Positions 56,396 through 64,000 of a stretch of DNA of 64,000 nt are shown here, in pieces. A program made the translations under genes and the position numbers. The notes beneath the pieces were generated by a model. That model saw only the letters and a program-made list of their open reading frames with translations. It had not been told where the DNA came from and searched no databases. Source of the DNA: Hyphomicrobiales bacterium (GTDB lineage: Bacteria; Pseudomonadota; Alphaproteobacteria; Rhizobiales; Rhizobiaceae); contig UBJR01000002.1 in NCBI GenBank assembly GCA_900465675.1, positions 62,001 to 126,000 on the forward strand, in the 5' to 3' direction. Positions within the stretch are counted from its first letter, which is position 1; each line of letters begins with the position of its first letter.

Positions 56396-56423
56396 CAGGC
56401 GCCGTCACTCTTGACGGCGCCTG
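56396..56423 (+). terminator. Hairpin after olsB
   Basis: CAGGCGCCGTCA-CTCT-TGACGGCGCCTG is a perfect 12-bp stem starting 10 nt after the stop. No T-run follows, so it is a weak intrinsic terminator or an RNA 3'-end stabiliser. Confidence 0.6.
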
Positions 56424-56516
56424 GTTGGACATTCATCCTGAAGTCAGCGTTTCAGTAGGGCGCATCGGCATGGTGCCGGCTGGGCTATGCCCGCCTACGA
56501 TCTTCAACGTTGCGCC

Positions 56517-57152
56517 ATGCCCAATTTCGAAAACCTCAAGAAAAAAGCCAAGCAGTTCAAACGCTGGCATCAGGATCGTTATTATCCTGTTGCTGCGGAA
56601 ATTGGATATTGGCTCCCGCGCTTCAGGCACCTTGACGACAAGGCTATCCTCAACGCCGAGTTCAAGCTGGTTGATGCTCAAGAGCTGGTTGCCGCCATGG
56701 AGGGCTTTGAAAGCTGGGCCGCGCTGAAAGAGGGACTTAGCGAAATGAGTTCAGCAGCCAAGCAGCAATCCCCATCAACGCCTCGAATGATCGATTCACA
56801 GCCTCAGCTGTTCGTGAGCGACATCGATTCATCTCTCGCATTTTATGCCCAGAAGCTGAAATTCGAGACTATCTTCGCCTACGGCAATCCGCCCTTCTAT
56901 GCCCAGGTCGCCCGTGACGCTGCGAAGCTGAATATCCGGCACGTCGATATCCCAGCCTTCAGCATTGAATTTCGGCGCCAGGAAATCGATGCGCTCTCGG
57001 CAACGATCACTGTCGACGATGTAAAGGCATTATTTCTGGAATATACGGCAGCCGGCGTTCCATTTTATCAGAGCCTGAAAACGGAGCCTTGGGGCGCGCG
57101 CACTTTCATCGTGCGCGATCCCGATGGCAACCTGATCATGTTCGCGGGTTGA
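56517..57152 (+). CDS. VOC (glyoxalase/bleomycin-resistance fold) protein with N-terminal extension
   Basis: The 211-residue protein starts at ATG 56517 (MPNFENLKKKAKQ). Residues 1-80 form a basic helical extension (LKKKAKQFKRWHQDRYY and EGFESWAALKEGL) seen in some VOC proteins, and residues about 95-211 form a VOC domain ending in RTFIVRDPDGNLIMF. This last motif holds a typical metal-binding glutamate position as asparagine-leucine, so metal binding is unclear. It is inserted between olsB and maeB with a lower GC content than its neighbours. Function unknown. Confidence 0.82.
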   Translation: MPNFENLKKKAKQFKRWHQDRYYPVAAEIGYWLPRFRHLDDKAILNAEFKLVDAQELVAAMEGFESWAALKEGLSEMSSAAKQQSPSTPRMIDSQPQLFVSDIDSSLAFYAQKLKFETIFAYGNPPFYAQVARDAAKLNIRHVDIPAFSIEFRRQEIDALSATITVDDVKALFLEYTAAGVPFYQSLKTEPWGARTFIVRDPDGNLIMFAG

Positions 57153-57209
57153 GGACAGACTGAACAAAGCGGATGTGTCGCCCATTCCGCCTTGTCATTG
57201 CTATTCGCT

Positions 57210-59495
57210 TTACGACCCGGCCGCATAGGCGGCAATTGCCGCCATGTTGACGATGTCGCTGTCCTTGGCGCCCATCGAGGTGATCTGGACGGCCTTGTCG
57301 AGGCCGACGAGGATCGGGCCGATGACGGTGGAGCCGCCGAGTTCCTGCAGCATCTTGGTGCTGATGGAGGCCGAGTGGAAGGCCGGCATGACGAGGACAT
57401 TGGCCGGGCCGGACAGGCGGCAGAACGGATACTGCTCCATCGCCTTGCGATTCAGCGCCACGTCCGCCGACATTTCGCCGTCATACTCGAAATCAACCCG
57501 GCGCTTGTCGAGGATCTTCACCGCCTCGCGTACGCGCTCGGAGCGCTCACCCGATGGATGGCCGAAGGTGGAGTAGGCGAGCATGGCGACGCGCGGCTGA
57601 TACCCCATGCGGCGGGCGAGACCGGCGGCTTCCTCGGCGATATCGGCGAGCTCCTCAGCCGTCGGCATGTCATGCACGGCGGTATCTGCAACGAAGACGG
57701 TGCGGCCGCGCGCAAGCACCAGCGACACGCCGATAACCCGATGACCCGGCTTCTCATCGATGCAGCGGCGGACATCTTCCAACGCCGTCGAGTAGTTGCG
57801 AGTGATACCCGTTACCATGCCGTCGGCATCGCCGAGCGCCACCATGGTTGCCGCGAAATGGTTGCGGTCGTTGTGGATCAGGCGCTGCGCATCGCGGTGG
57901 AGGTAGCCCTTCCGCTGCAGGCGGGCATAGAGATAGTCAATATAGGCTTCGACGCGGGTCGAGATGCGGGCGTTGACGATTTCCAGACCGGGACGGTTGA
58001 GATCGATGCCGGCGCGCTCGGCCGTTGCCTTGATCAGGTCCTCGCGGCCAAGAAGGATCGCGGTGCCGAGCTGCTGGTTGGCATAAGAGAGCGCGGCGCG
58101 CATCACCTGCTCTTCTTCCGCCTCGGCAAAGACGACACGCTTCGGACGGCGGCGGACGCGCTCGTAGAGGCTCGCGAGCGTCGAGGCGATCGGGTCGCGG
58201 CGGGCGGAGAGCTCGCGGCGATAGCCGTCCATATCGGTAATGACCTTGCGGGCCACACCGCTTTCGATGGCAGCTTCCGCGACCGCGGCCGGGATCGCCG
58301 AGATCAGCCGCGGATCGAAGGGAACCGGGATGATGTACTGGGCGCCGAAGCGCGGGCGATTGCCTTGATAGGCTGCAACGACGTCATCGGGCACATCCTC
58401 GCGAGCGAGGCTGGCAAGCGCCTTGACGGCGGCAATCTTCATGTCGTCGTTGATCGTCGTGGCGCGAACATCGAGCGCGCCGCGGAAGATATAAGGGAAG
58501 CCGAGGACGTTGTTGACCTGGTTCGGATAGTCCGAGCGGCCGGTCGCCATGATTGCGTCGTCGCGGATGCGGGCGACTTCTTCAGGTGTGATTTCAGGAT
58601 CCGGGTTCGCCATCGCGAAAATGATCGGCCGATCGGCCATCGAGCGGATCATGTCTTCCGAGAAGGCGCCCTTCTGCGACAGGCCGAAGACGACGTCGGC
58701 ACCCTTCATCGCTTCTTTCAGCGTGCGGGCCTTGGTCTTGACGGCATGGGCCGACTTCCACTGGTTCATGCCCTCGGTGCGGCCTTGGTAGATCACGCCC
58801 TTGGTGTCGCAGAGCACGATGTTTTCCGACGCGAAACCCATCGCCTTGATGAGTTCGACGCAGGCGATCGCGGCGGCTCCGGCCCCGTTGCAGACGAGCT
58901 TCGTCGTCTTCAGGTCACGGCCGGTGAGCTCCAGCGCGTTGATCAGGCCGGCGGCGGCGATGATTGCGGTGCCGTGCTGGTCGTCGTGGAAAACCGGGAT
59001 GTCCATCAGCTCGCGCAGGCGCTGCTCGATGATGAAACAGTCCGGCGCCTTGATATCTTCGAGGTTGATGCCGCCGAAGGACGGGCCGAGGAAGCGGACG
59101 CAATTGATGAACTCGTCGACATTCTCGGTATCGACTTCAAGGTCGATTGAATCGACATCGGCGAAACGCTTGAAAAGGACCGACTTGCCTTCCATGACCG
59201 GCTTGGACGCCAAAGCGCCGAGATTACCGAGACCGAGAATGGCCGTACCGTTGGAAATGACGGCCACCATGTTGCCACGCGTCGTGTAGTCGTAGGCAGT
59301 GGCGGGATCGGCGGCGATCGCCTTGACCGGAACGGCGACACCAGGCGAATAGGCCAATGAGAGATCACGCTGTGTCGCCATCGGCTTGGTTGGATTGACC
59401 TCGAGCTTGCCCGGCCGCCCCATTGAGTGGAAGTCCAGCGCTTCCTTGTCGGTGATGCCGTTGGCGGGGCGCTGCTTGCTGTTCATGTCGGGCAT
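57210..59495 (-). CDS. maeB: NADP-type malic enzyme (MaeB, with phosphotransacetylase-like domain)
   Basis: The 761-residue protein joins an N-terminal malic enzyme (about 1-430; [25 protein letters not shown] and [16 protein letters not shown]) to a C-terminal phosphotransacetylase-like domain (about 440-761), as in the Tme/MaeB proteins of rhizobia (S. meliloti Tme is of similar size). It decarboxylates malate to pyruvate. ATG 59495 follows GGAGGACAT. The C-terminal domain is regulatory rather than a phosphotransacetylase. Confidence 0.97.
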   Translation of the reverse strand: MPDMNSKQRPANGITDKEALDFHSMGRPGKLEVNPTKPMATQRDLSLAYSPGVAVPVKAIAADPATAYDYTTRGNMVAVISNGTAILGLGNLGALASKPVMEGKSVLFKRFADVDSIDLEVDTENVDEFINCVRFLGPSFGGINLEDIKAPDCFIIEQRLRELMDIPVFHDDQHGTAIIAAAGLINALELTGRDLKTTKLVCNGAGAAAIACVELIKAMGFASENIVLCDTKGVIYQGRTEGMNQWKSAHAVKTKARTLKEAMKGADVVFGLSQKGAFSEDMIRSMADRPIIFAMANPDPEITPEEVARIRDDAIMATGRSDYPNQVNNVLGFPYIFRGALDVRATTINDDMKIAAVKALASLAREDVPDDVVAAYQGNRPRFGAQYIIPVPFDPRLISAIPAAVAEAAIESGVARKVITDMDGYRRELSARRDPIASTLASLYERVRRRPKRVVFAEAEEEQVMRAALSYANQQLGTAILLGREDLIKATAERAGIDLNRPGLEIVNARISTRVEAYIDYLYARLQRKGYLHRDAQRLIHNDRNHFAATMVALGDADGMVTGITRNYSTALEDVRRCIDEKPGHRVIGVSLVLARGRTVFVADTAVHDMPTAEELADIAEEAAGLARRMGYQPRVAMLAYSTFGHPSGERSERVREAVKILDKRRVDFEYDGEMSADVALNRKAMEQYPFCRLSGPANVLVMPAFHSASISTKMLQELGGSTVIGPILVGLDKAVQITSMGAKDSDIVNMAAIAAYAAGS

Positions 59496-59785
59496 ATGTC
59501 CTCCAAATCTCCTGGCAACCATCTTCGATTGCGCCGTTATCCCTCTATAGACACGCTTATTTGGGCCGACACGACGCCTTGCGAAAAAGCCGTACGGCTA
59601 CAATCGATTAAAATATCCGCCGGAGCTGACAGGTGTCCCCTCAAGGGGTTCCTGACCTCGCGGTTCGCCGAATACCTCCCTCAATCCTCCTGTGGGCTAA
59701 CGGCTCCCATTTCCCGATAGCTGTTGTCTTCTATAGCCGCGCTTCGATAGGGTGGCACCTGTTTTTTAGGGAAAAGCCGACCGAC

Positions 59786-62512
59786 GTGAACGACAGAATG
59801 GATCCTCGACACGAAGCCTTTTCGGCTGCCGAACTTTCGACGGAGGAAAGCCGCGCCTCGGCGACGCCGATGATGGAGCAGTTCATCGAGATCAAGGCGA
59901 ACAATCCGGATTCGCTGCTCTTCTACCGCATGGGCGATTTCTACGAGCTGTTCTTCGAGGACGCGCTCGATGCCTCACGCGCGCTCGGCATCACGCTGAC
60001 AAAGCGCGGCCAGCATATGGGTCAGGATATCCCGATGTGCGGCGTTCCTGTCCATGCCGCCGACGATTACCTGCAGAGGCTGATCGGCCTTGGTTTCCGC
60101 GTTGCCGTCTGCGAACAGGTGGAAGATCCGGCGGAAGCCAAGAAGCGCGGATCGAAATCGGTCGTCAAACGCGATGTCGTCCGCCTGGTGACGCCGGGCA
60201 CGATCACCGAAGAGAAGCTGCTTTCGCCATCGGAATCGAATTATCTGATGGCGCTCACTCGTATCCGCGGCGCATCCGAACCGCTGATGGCCCTTGCCTG
60301 GATCGACATTTCAACCGGTGTTTTCCGTCTCGCCGAAACAGAGAGCTCCCGCCTGCTGGCTGACATCCTGCGCATCGAACCGCGCGAGCTGATCGTGCCG
60401 GATACGATGTTCTACGACCCGGAACTAAAGCCTGTTTTCGATGTGCTTGGCCGGGTGGCCGTGCCGCAGCCGGGCGTGCTGTTCGACAGCGCGACGGCAG
60501 AGGGCCGCATCACCCGTTATTTCGGCGTCTCGACGCTCGATGGCTTCGGGACTTTCTCGCGGGCAGAACTTGCGGCTGCGGCCGCCGCTGTCGCCTATGT
60601 CGAGAAGACCCAAATCGCCGAGCGGCCGCCGCTTGGAAAGCCCGAGCGCGAGAGCGGCGCTTCGACGTTGTTCATCGATCCGGCGACCCGCGCCAATCTC
60701 GAACTGGCGAAGACGCTCTCGGGAGACCGCAACGGATCGCTCCTGAAGGCTATCGACCGTACAGTTACCGGTGGTGGCGCACGGTTGCTCGCCGAGCGGC
60801 TGATGTCGCCGCTGACCGATCCGGCAAGGATCAACGAGCGGCTGGATTCAATCGGCTTTCTGATCGAAGAGCCGTCACTTTGCGGCGATCTGCGGGACGC
60901 CTTGAGGCATGTGCCGGATATGCCGCGTGCGCTTTCCCGCCTGGCGCTCGATCGTGGCGGACCGCGCGACCTCTGGGCGATCCGCCAGGGCCTTGGTGCC
61001 GCCAGCGAACTGGCGCGCCGTCTTTCGGATGCCCTGTTACCCGCAGAACTCGATAGCGCCTCGACCGAGCTTCGTGCGCTTCCGCCCGCGCTGGAAGCCC
61101 TGCTCGGCGAGACGCTGGCCGACGAATTGCCGCTGCTGAAGCGCGATGGCGGCTTCCTGCGCGATGGTGCGGATGCCGAGCTCGACGAAGTCCGGGCACT
61201 GCGCGACCAGTCCCGCCGCGTGATTGCCGGACTGCAGCTGCAATATGCAGATGAGACCGGCATCAAGTCGCTAAAGATCAAGCATAACAATGTGCTCGGC
61301 TATTTCATCGAGGTGACGACGGGCAATGCCGGGCCGATGACGGATACCGCCGAAGCCAAGGCGCGCTTCATCCATCGCCAGACGATGGCCAATGCCATGC
61401 GTTTCACGACGACCGAGCTTGCCGATCTCGAAAGCCGTATTGCCAACGCCGCCGACCGGGCGCTGCAGATCGAGCTGAAGGCCTTCGACCAGATGACCGC
61501 GGCCGTCGTTGCCGAGGCCGAAGCTATCAAGGCTGGCGCCCGGGCGCTCGCGATCATCGACGTTGCCGCGGCCTTGGCCCTGCTCGCCGACGAGCAGGCC
61601 TATTGCCGCCCGATGGTCGATGGCTCGAAGATGTTTGCGATCGAAGGTGGCAGGCATCCTGTCGTCGAGCAAGCGCTGCGCCGCCAGTCGTCCGGGCCCT
61701 TCGTCGCCAACAATTGTGATCTGTCTCCCGCTTCCGACGGCAAGGACGGCGCCATTTGGCTGCTCACCGGCCCGAACATGGGCGGTAAGTCGACCTTCCT
61801 GCGCCAAAACGCCCTGATTGCGATCCTGGCGCAGATGGGCTGTTTCGTTCCGGCGGCATCGGCGCATATCGGCATCGTCGACCGGCTGTTTTCCCGCGTC
61901 GGCGCATCCGACGACCTCGCCCGTGGCCGCTCGACCTTCATGGTCGAGATGGTCGAGACCGCGGCGATCCTCAATCAGGCTACGGAGCGCTCGCTCGTGA
62001 TCCTCGATGAAATCGGCCGCGGAACGGCGACGTTCGACGGCCTGTCGATCGCCTGGGCCGCTGTCGAGCATCTGCATGAGGCCAACCGGTGCCGTGGCCT
62101 CTTCGCCACGCACTTTCATGAGCTTACGGTTCTGTCGGAAAAGCTTGCCCGGCTATCGAACGCCACGATGCGCGTGAAGGAATGGGATGGCGACGTGATC
62201 TTCCTGCATGAAGTCGGCCCGGGCGCGGCGGATCGCTCCTATGGCATCCAGGTTGCACGGCTGGCCGGGTTGCCGGCCTCGGTGGTTGCCCGCGCGCGCG
62301 ACGTGCTGACGCGTCTTGAGGACGCCGACCGCAAGAACCCGGCGAGCCAGTTGATCGACGACCTGCCACTTTTCCAGGTGGCGGTGCGCCGCGAAGATGG
62401 CAATCGCGGGCCGTCGAAGGTCGAAGAAGCGCTGAAAGGCATGAGCCTTGACGACATGACGCCGCGCGAGGCGCTGGACGCGCTTTACGCCCTCAAGAAG
62501 CAAGTGAAGTAG
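59786..62512 (+). CDS. mutS: DNA mismatch repair protein MutS
   Basis: The roughly 908-residue MutS carries the mismatch-binding motif [15 protein letters not shown], a connector and lever domain, and the ABC-type ATPase with Walker [10 protein letters not shown] and Walker [17 protein letters not shown]. The start may be GTG 59786 or ATG 59798 (12 nt apart); neither has a clear ribosome-binding site, and a frame remains open to 59633. It recognises mismatches and recruits MutL. The gene is divergent from maeB. Confidence 0.97.
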   Translation: MNDRMDPRHEAFSAAELSTEESRASATPMMEQFIEIKANNPDSLLFYRMGDFYELFFEDALDASRALGITLTKRGQHMGQDIPMCGVPVHAADDYLQRLIGLGFRVAVCEQVEDPAEAKKRGSKSVVKRDVVRLVTPGTITEEKLLSPSESNYLMALTRIRGASEPLMALAWIDISTGVFRLAETESSRLLADILRIEPRELIVPDTMFYDPELKPVFDVLGRVAVPQPGVLFDSATAEGRITRYFGVSTLDGFGTFSRAELAAAAAAVAYVEKTQIAERPPLGKPERESGASTLFIDPATRANLELAKTLSGDRNGSLLKAIDRTVTGGGARLLAERLMSPLTDPARINERLDSIGFLIEEPSLCGDLRDALRHVPDMPRALSRLALDRGGPRDLWAIRQGLGAASELARRLSDALLPAELDSASTELRALPPALEALLGETLADELPLLKRDGGFLRDGADAELDEVRALRDQSRRVIAGLQLQYADETGIKSLKIKHNNVLGYFIEVTTGNAGPMTDTAEAKARFIHRQTMANAMRFTTTELADLESRIANAADRALQIELKAFDQMTAAVVAEAEAIKAGARALAIIDVAAALALLADEQAYCRPMVDGSKMFAIEGGRHPVVEQALRRQSSGPFVANNCDLSPASDGKDGAIWLLTGPNMGGKSTFLRQNALIAILAQMGCFVPAASAHIGIVDRLFSRVGASDDLARGRSTFMVEMVETAAILNQATERSLVILDEIGRGTATFDGLSIAWAAVEHLHEANRCRGLFATHFHELTVLSEKLARLSNATMRVKEWDGDVIFLHEVGPGAADRSYGIQVARLAGLPASVVARARDVLTRLEDADRKNPASQLIDDLPLFQVAVRREDGNRGPSKVEEALKGMSLDDMTPREALDALYALKKQVK

Positions 62513-62523
62513 GAGCCCGCCGG

Positions 62524-62796
62524 ATGTTCATGCGCAGCCTCGTCCGCGAGACACAGCGGCTTTCCGATATGTTCACGATCCTCGAGGCGCTGCGCAAGGC
62601 CGACGAGCATGGCAATCCGCGGGGCTGGAACTCGCCCTATGGCCTACTGGAAGTGACCCGCAGCTGCGCACTGATCTGCGAACTGGCGTCGATGATCGCC
62701 AAGGCGGGATACCGCGAATGCGACAGGCCGACGCTCGAGGCGATCACCGGTGAAGCCCGGCAGGTGCTGTATTCGGTCCAGGCCCAGGCCGCCTGA
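62524..62796 (+). CDS. Small conserved-looking protein of unknown function
   Basis: The 90-residue helical protein (MFMRSLVRETQRLSDMFTIL start) follows mutS after 11 nt, with AGGAG 8 nt before its ATG 62524. It contains two cysteines and no signal peptide or membrane helix. I do not recognise a family. Its position between mutS and glnD suggests it is co-transcribed with mutS. Confidence 0.65.
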   Translation: MFMRSLVRETQRLSDMFTILEALRKADEHGNPRGWNSPYGLLEVTRSCALICELASMIAKAGYRECDRPTLEAITGEARQVLYSVQAQAA

Positions 62797-62923
62797 AAGC
62801 CGGCGCCCGCCGAACTTGCGGCAAACCGCCTCGCCACAGCCCGCGCCAACACCTTTTCGCCAAAATTAAAGGTTCTTGAGGTATGAAGCCGGTGTCATTC
62901 GCCGGGCAGAGAGGCTATAGCGC

Positions 62924-64000
62924 ATGCAGACGAAACGAGAGGCGCAGAACGATCAAGCCGCGCCGCGCGAACAGAGCATGGCGAAGCAAGACATCGACTT
63001 TTCCAGCATTCTTGATACCGCCTACCTGCAGAGCCAGTGCGACGCCGTCGCCGAGGCCAACAGGAACCGGCCGGATCTACTGCGCTCCGACCTTCTGGCG
63101 CTTCTCAAGAAAGCGAGCACAGAGGGCCGCCAGAAAGCCCGGACACTGCTTTCGGAAGACGGCAGCGGACTGAATTGCGCTTACCGCATCTCCTGGCTTC
63201 AAGACCAGATCATCGCGGTCCTCTACAATTTCGCGATCACCCACGTGTTTCCGAAGCAGAAGGACAAGTTCGCGGTGACCGCGGTCGGCGGCTATGGCCG
63301 AGACACGCTGGCGCCGGGTTCCGATATCGACCTGCTATTCCTCTTCCTGCCGAAGCCGAGTGAAGAGACCCACAAGGCGGTCGAGTTCATGCTCTACATC
63401 CTCTGGGACATGGGCTTCAAAGTCGGCCACGCGACCCGCACCGTCGAAGAATGTATCGCGCTGTCGAAATCCGACATGACCATACGCACGGCGATCCTCG
63501 AAATGCGCTATATCTGCGGCCTCCAATCGCTGGAGACCGATCTCGAAGCGCGCTTCGACAAGGAAATCGTCACCGGCACCGGCCCGGAATTCATCGCCGC
63601 CAAGCTTGCCGAGCGCGACGAGCGCCACCGCAAGGCCGGCGACACGCGCTATCTCGTCGAGCCCAACGTCAAGGAAGGCAAAGGCGGTCTGCGCGACCTG
63701 CACACGCTCTTCTGGATCTCCAAATACTACTATCACGTCCGCGATCCCGCAGAGCTCATCAAGCTCGGCGTTCTCTCGAAGCAGGAATACCGGCTCTTGA
63801 TGCGCGCCGAGGATTTCCTCTGGGCCGTGCGCTGCCATATGCACTTCCTGACCAACAAGGCGGAAGAGCGGCTTTCCTTCGACATCCAGCGCGAGATTGC
63901 CGAAGCGCTGGGCTATCAGCCGCGCCCTGGCCTTTCGGCCGTCGAGCGCTTCATGAAGCACTACTTTCTGGTGGCCAAGGATGTCGGTGATCTGACGCGC
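62924..64000 (+). CDS. glnD: Uridylyltransferase/uridylyl-removing enzyme GlnD, 5' part
   Basis: The frame from ATG 62924 is open to the window edge, giving the first 359 residues of an enzyme usually about 950 long. The nucleotidyltransferase motif [20 protein letters not shown] and [19 protein letters not shown] are both present. It uridylylates and de-uridylylates PII proteins in response to glutamine. An alternative start is ATG 62978 ([12 protein letters not shown]). Confidence 0.96.
   Translation, partial: MQTKREAQNDQAAPREQSMAKQDIDFSSILDTAYLQSQCDAVAEANRNRPDLLRSDLLALLKKASTEGRQKARTLLSEDGSGLNCAYRISWLQDQIIAVLYNFAITHVFPKQKDKFAVTAVGGYGRDTLAPGSDIDLLFLFLPKPSEETHKAVEFMLYILWDMGFKVGHATRTVEECIALSKSDMTIRTAILEMRYICGLQSLETDLEARFDKEIVTGTGPEFIAAKLAERDERHRKAGDTRYLVEPNVKEGKGGLRDLHTLFWISKYYYHVRDPAELIKLGVLSKQEYRLLMRAEDFLWAVRCHMHFLTNKAEERLSFDIQREIAEALGYQPRPGLSAVERFMKHYFLVAKDVGDLTR

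Noticed and set aside
57192..59150. 652-residue open frame on the plus strand opposite maeB
   Set aside because: Antisense shadow; maeB has every expected motif on the minus strand.
1..64000. CRISPR arrays, insertion sequences, prophage genes, rRNA operons
   Set aside because: No regularly spaced repeats, transposase or phage structural genes, and no rRNA signature were found on either strand.

Overview
The window is chromosomal DNA of a fast-growing rhizobium (Rhizobium/Agrobacterium/Sinorhizobium branch of the Rhizobiales, most like Rhizobium sensu stricto). The evidence is gene content and order: a frcRBCAK fructose locus, rpmH-rnpA-yidC-engB, argB, dapD-dapE, def-fmt-truA, lptC-lptA-lptB-rpoN-hpf-ptsN, sppA-ihfB-lapA, olsB, a MaeB-type malic enzyme, mutS and glnD. 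Codon use is uniformly GC-rich. I see no rRNA, insertion sequence, prophage or CRISPR array. One tRNA (Arg, anticodon ACG) and one strongly supported small RNA are present.

Layout. 1-7.1 kb: start of a membrane protein, pyrC, then a divergent fructose-uptake locus (frcB-frcC-frcA-frcK leftwards; the ROK regulator frcR and a FucU/RbsD mutarotase rightwards). 7.1-9.5 kb: hydroxyproline-type enzymes (proline-racemase family plus FAD oxidoreductase). 9.5-13.4 kb: a lipoprotein hydrolase, a small secreted protein, a three-hairpin sRNA with CCUCCUCCC loops (cuckoo/alpha-r14 type), an aldo/keto reductase, a small lipoprotein and tRNA-Arg. 13.4-17.1 kb: histidine kinase and chemoreceptor. 17.4-23.6 kb: ribosome/membrane biogenesis genes (rpmH, rnpA, yidC, engB), then an ECF sigma/anti-sigma/fasciclin operon and argB. 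23.6-29.6 kb: a lyase coupled to ada, a BchE-like B12/radical-SAM protein, a nucleotidase, an EF-hand protein and a LOG protein. 29.7-32.5 kb: dapD, dapE (lysine/DAP synthesis) and a membrane protein. 32.5-35.9 kb: arsC, truA, fmt, an inserted VapBC-type toxin-antitoxin pair, and def. 36-42.4 kb: globin-coupled chemoreceptor, rmuC, a ribokinase-type kinase, dCache chemoreceptor. 42.5-47.7 kb: ptsN, hpf, rpoN and the LPS export genes lptBAC. 47.8-53.1 kb: sppA, ihfB, lapA, GNAT, CoxG-like protein, two RNA methyltransferases and lspA. 53.1-64 kb: hybrid kinase, Pho-box-preceded olsB, a VOC protein, maeB, mutS, a small unknown gene and the start of glnD.

Most of the window is housekeeping DNA, with many 1-4 nt start/stop overlaps that mark operons. 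The points most worth attention are the anti-Shine-Dalgarno sRNA at 11.3-11.5 kb, the toxin-antitoxin pair inside the def-fmt-truA cluster with its promoter/operator, the sigma/anti-sigma/FAS1 operon, the AT-rich divergent frcB/frcR control region and the frcB-frcC hairpin, the Pho box of olsB, the BchE-like protein in an apparently non-photosynthetic organism, and the lyase gene translationally coupled to ada. I did not find an unmistakable, wholly new multi-gene system. Start codons, weak promoters and enzyme substrates are inferences from sequence reading only.
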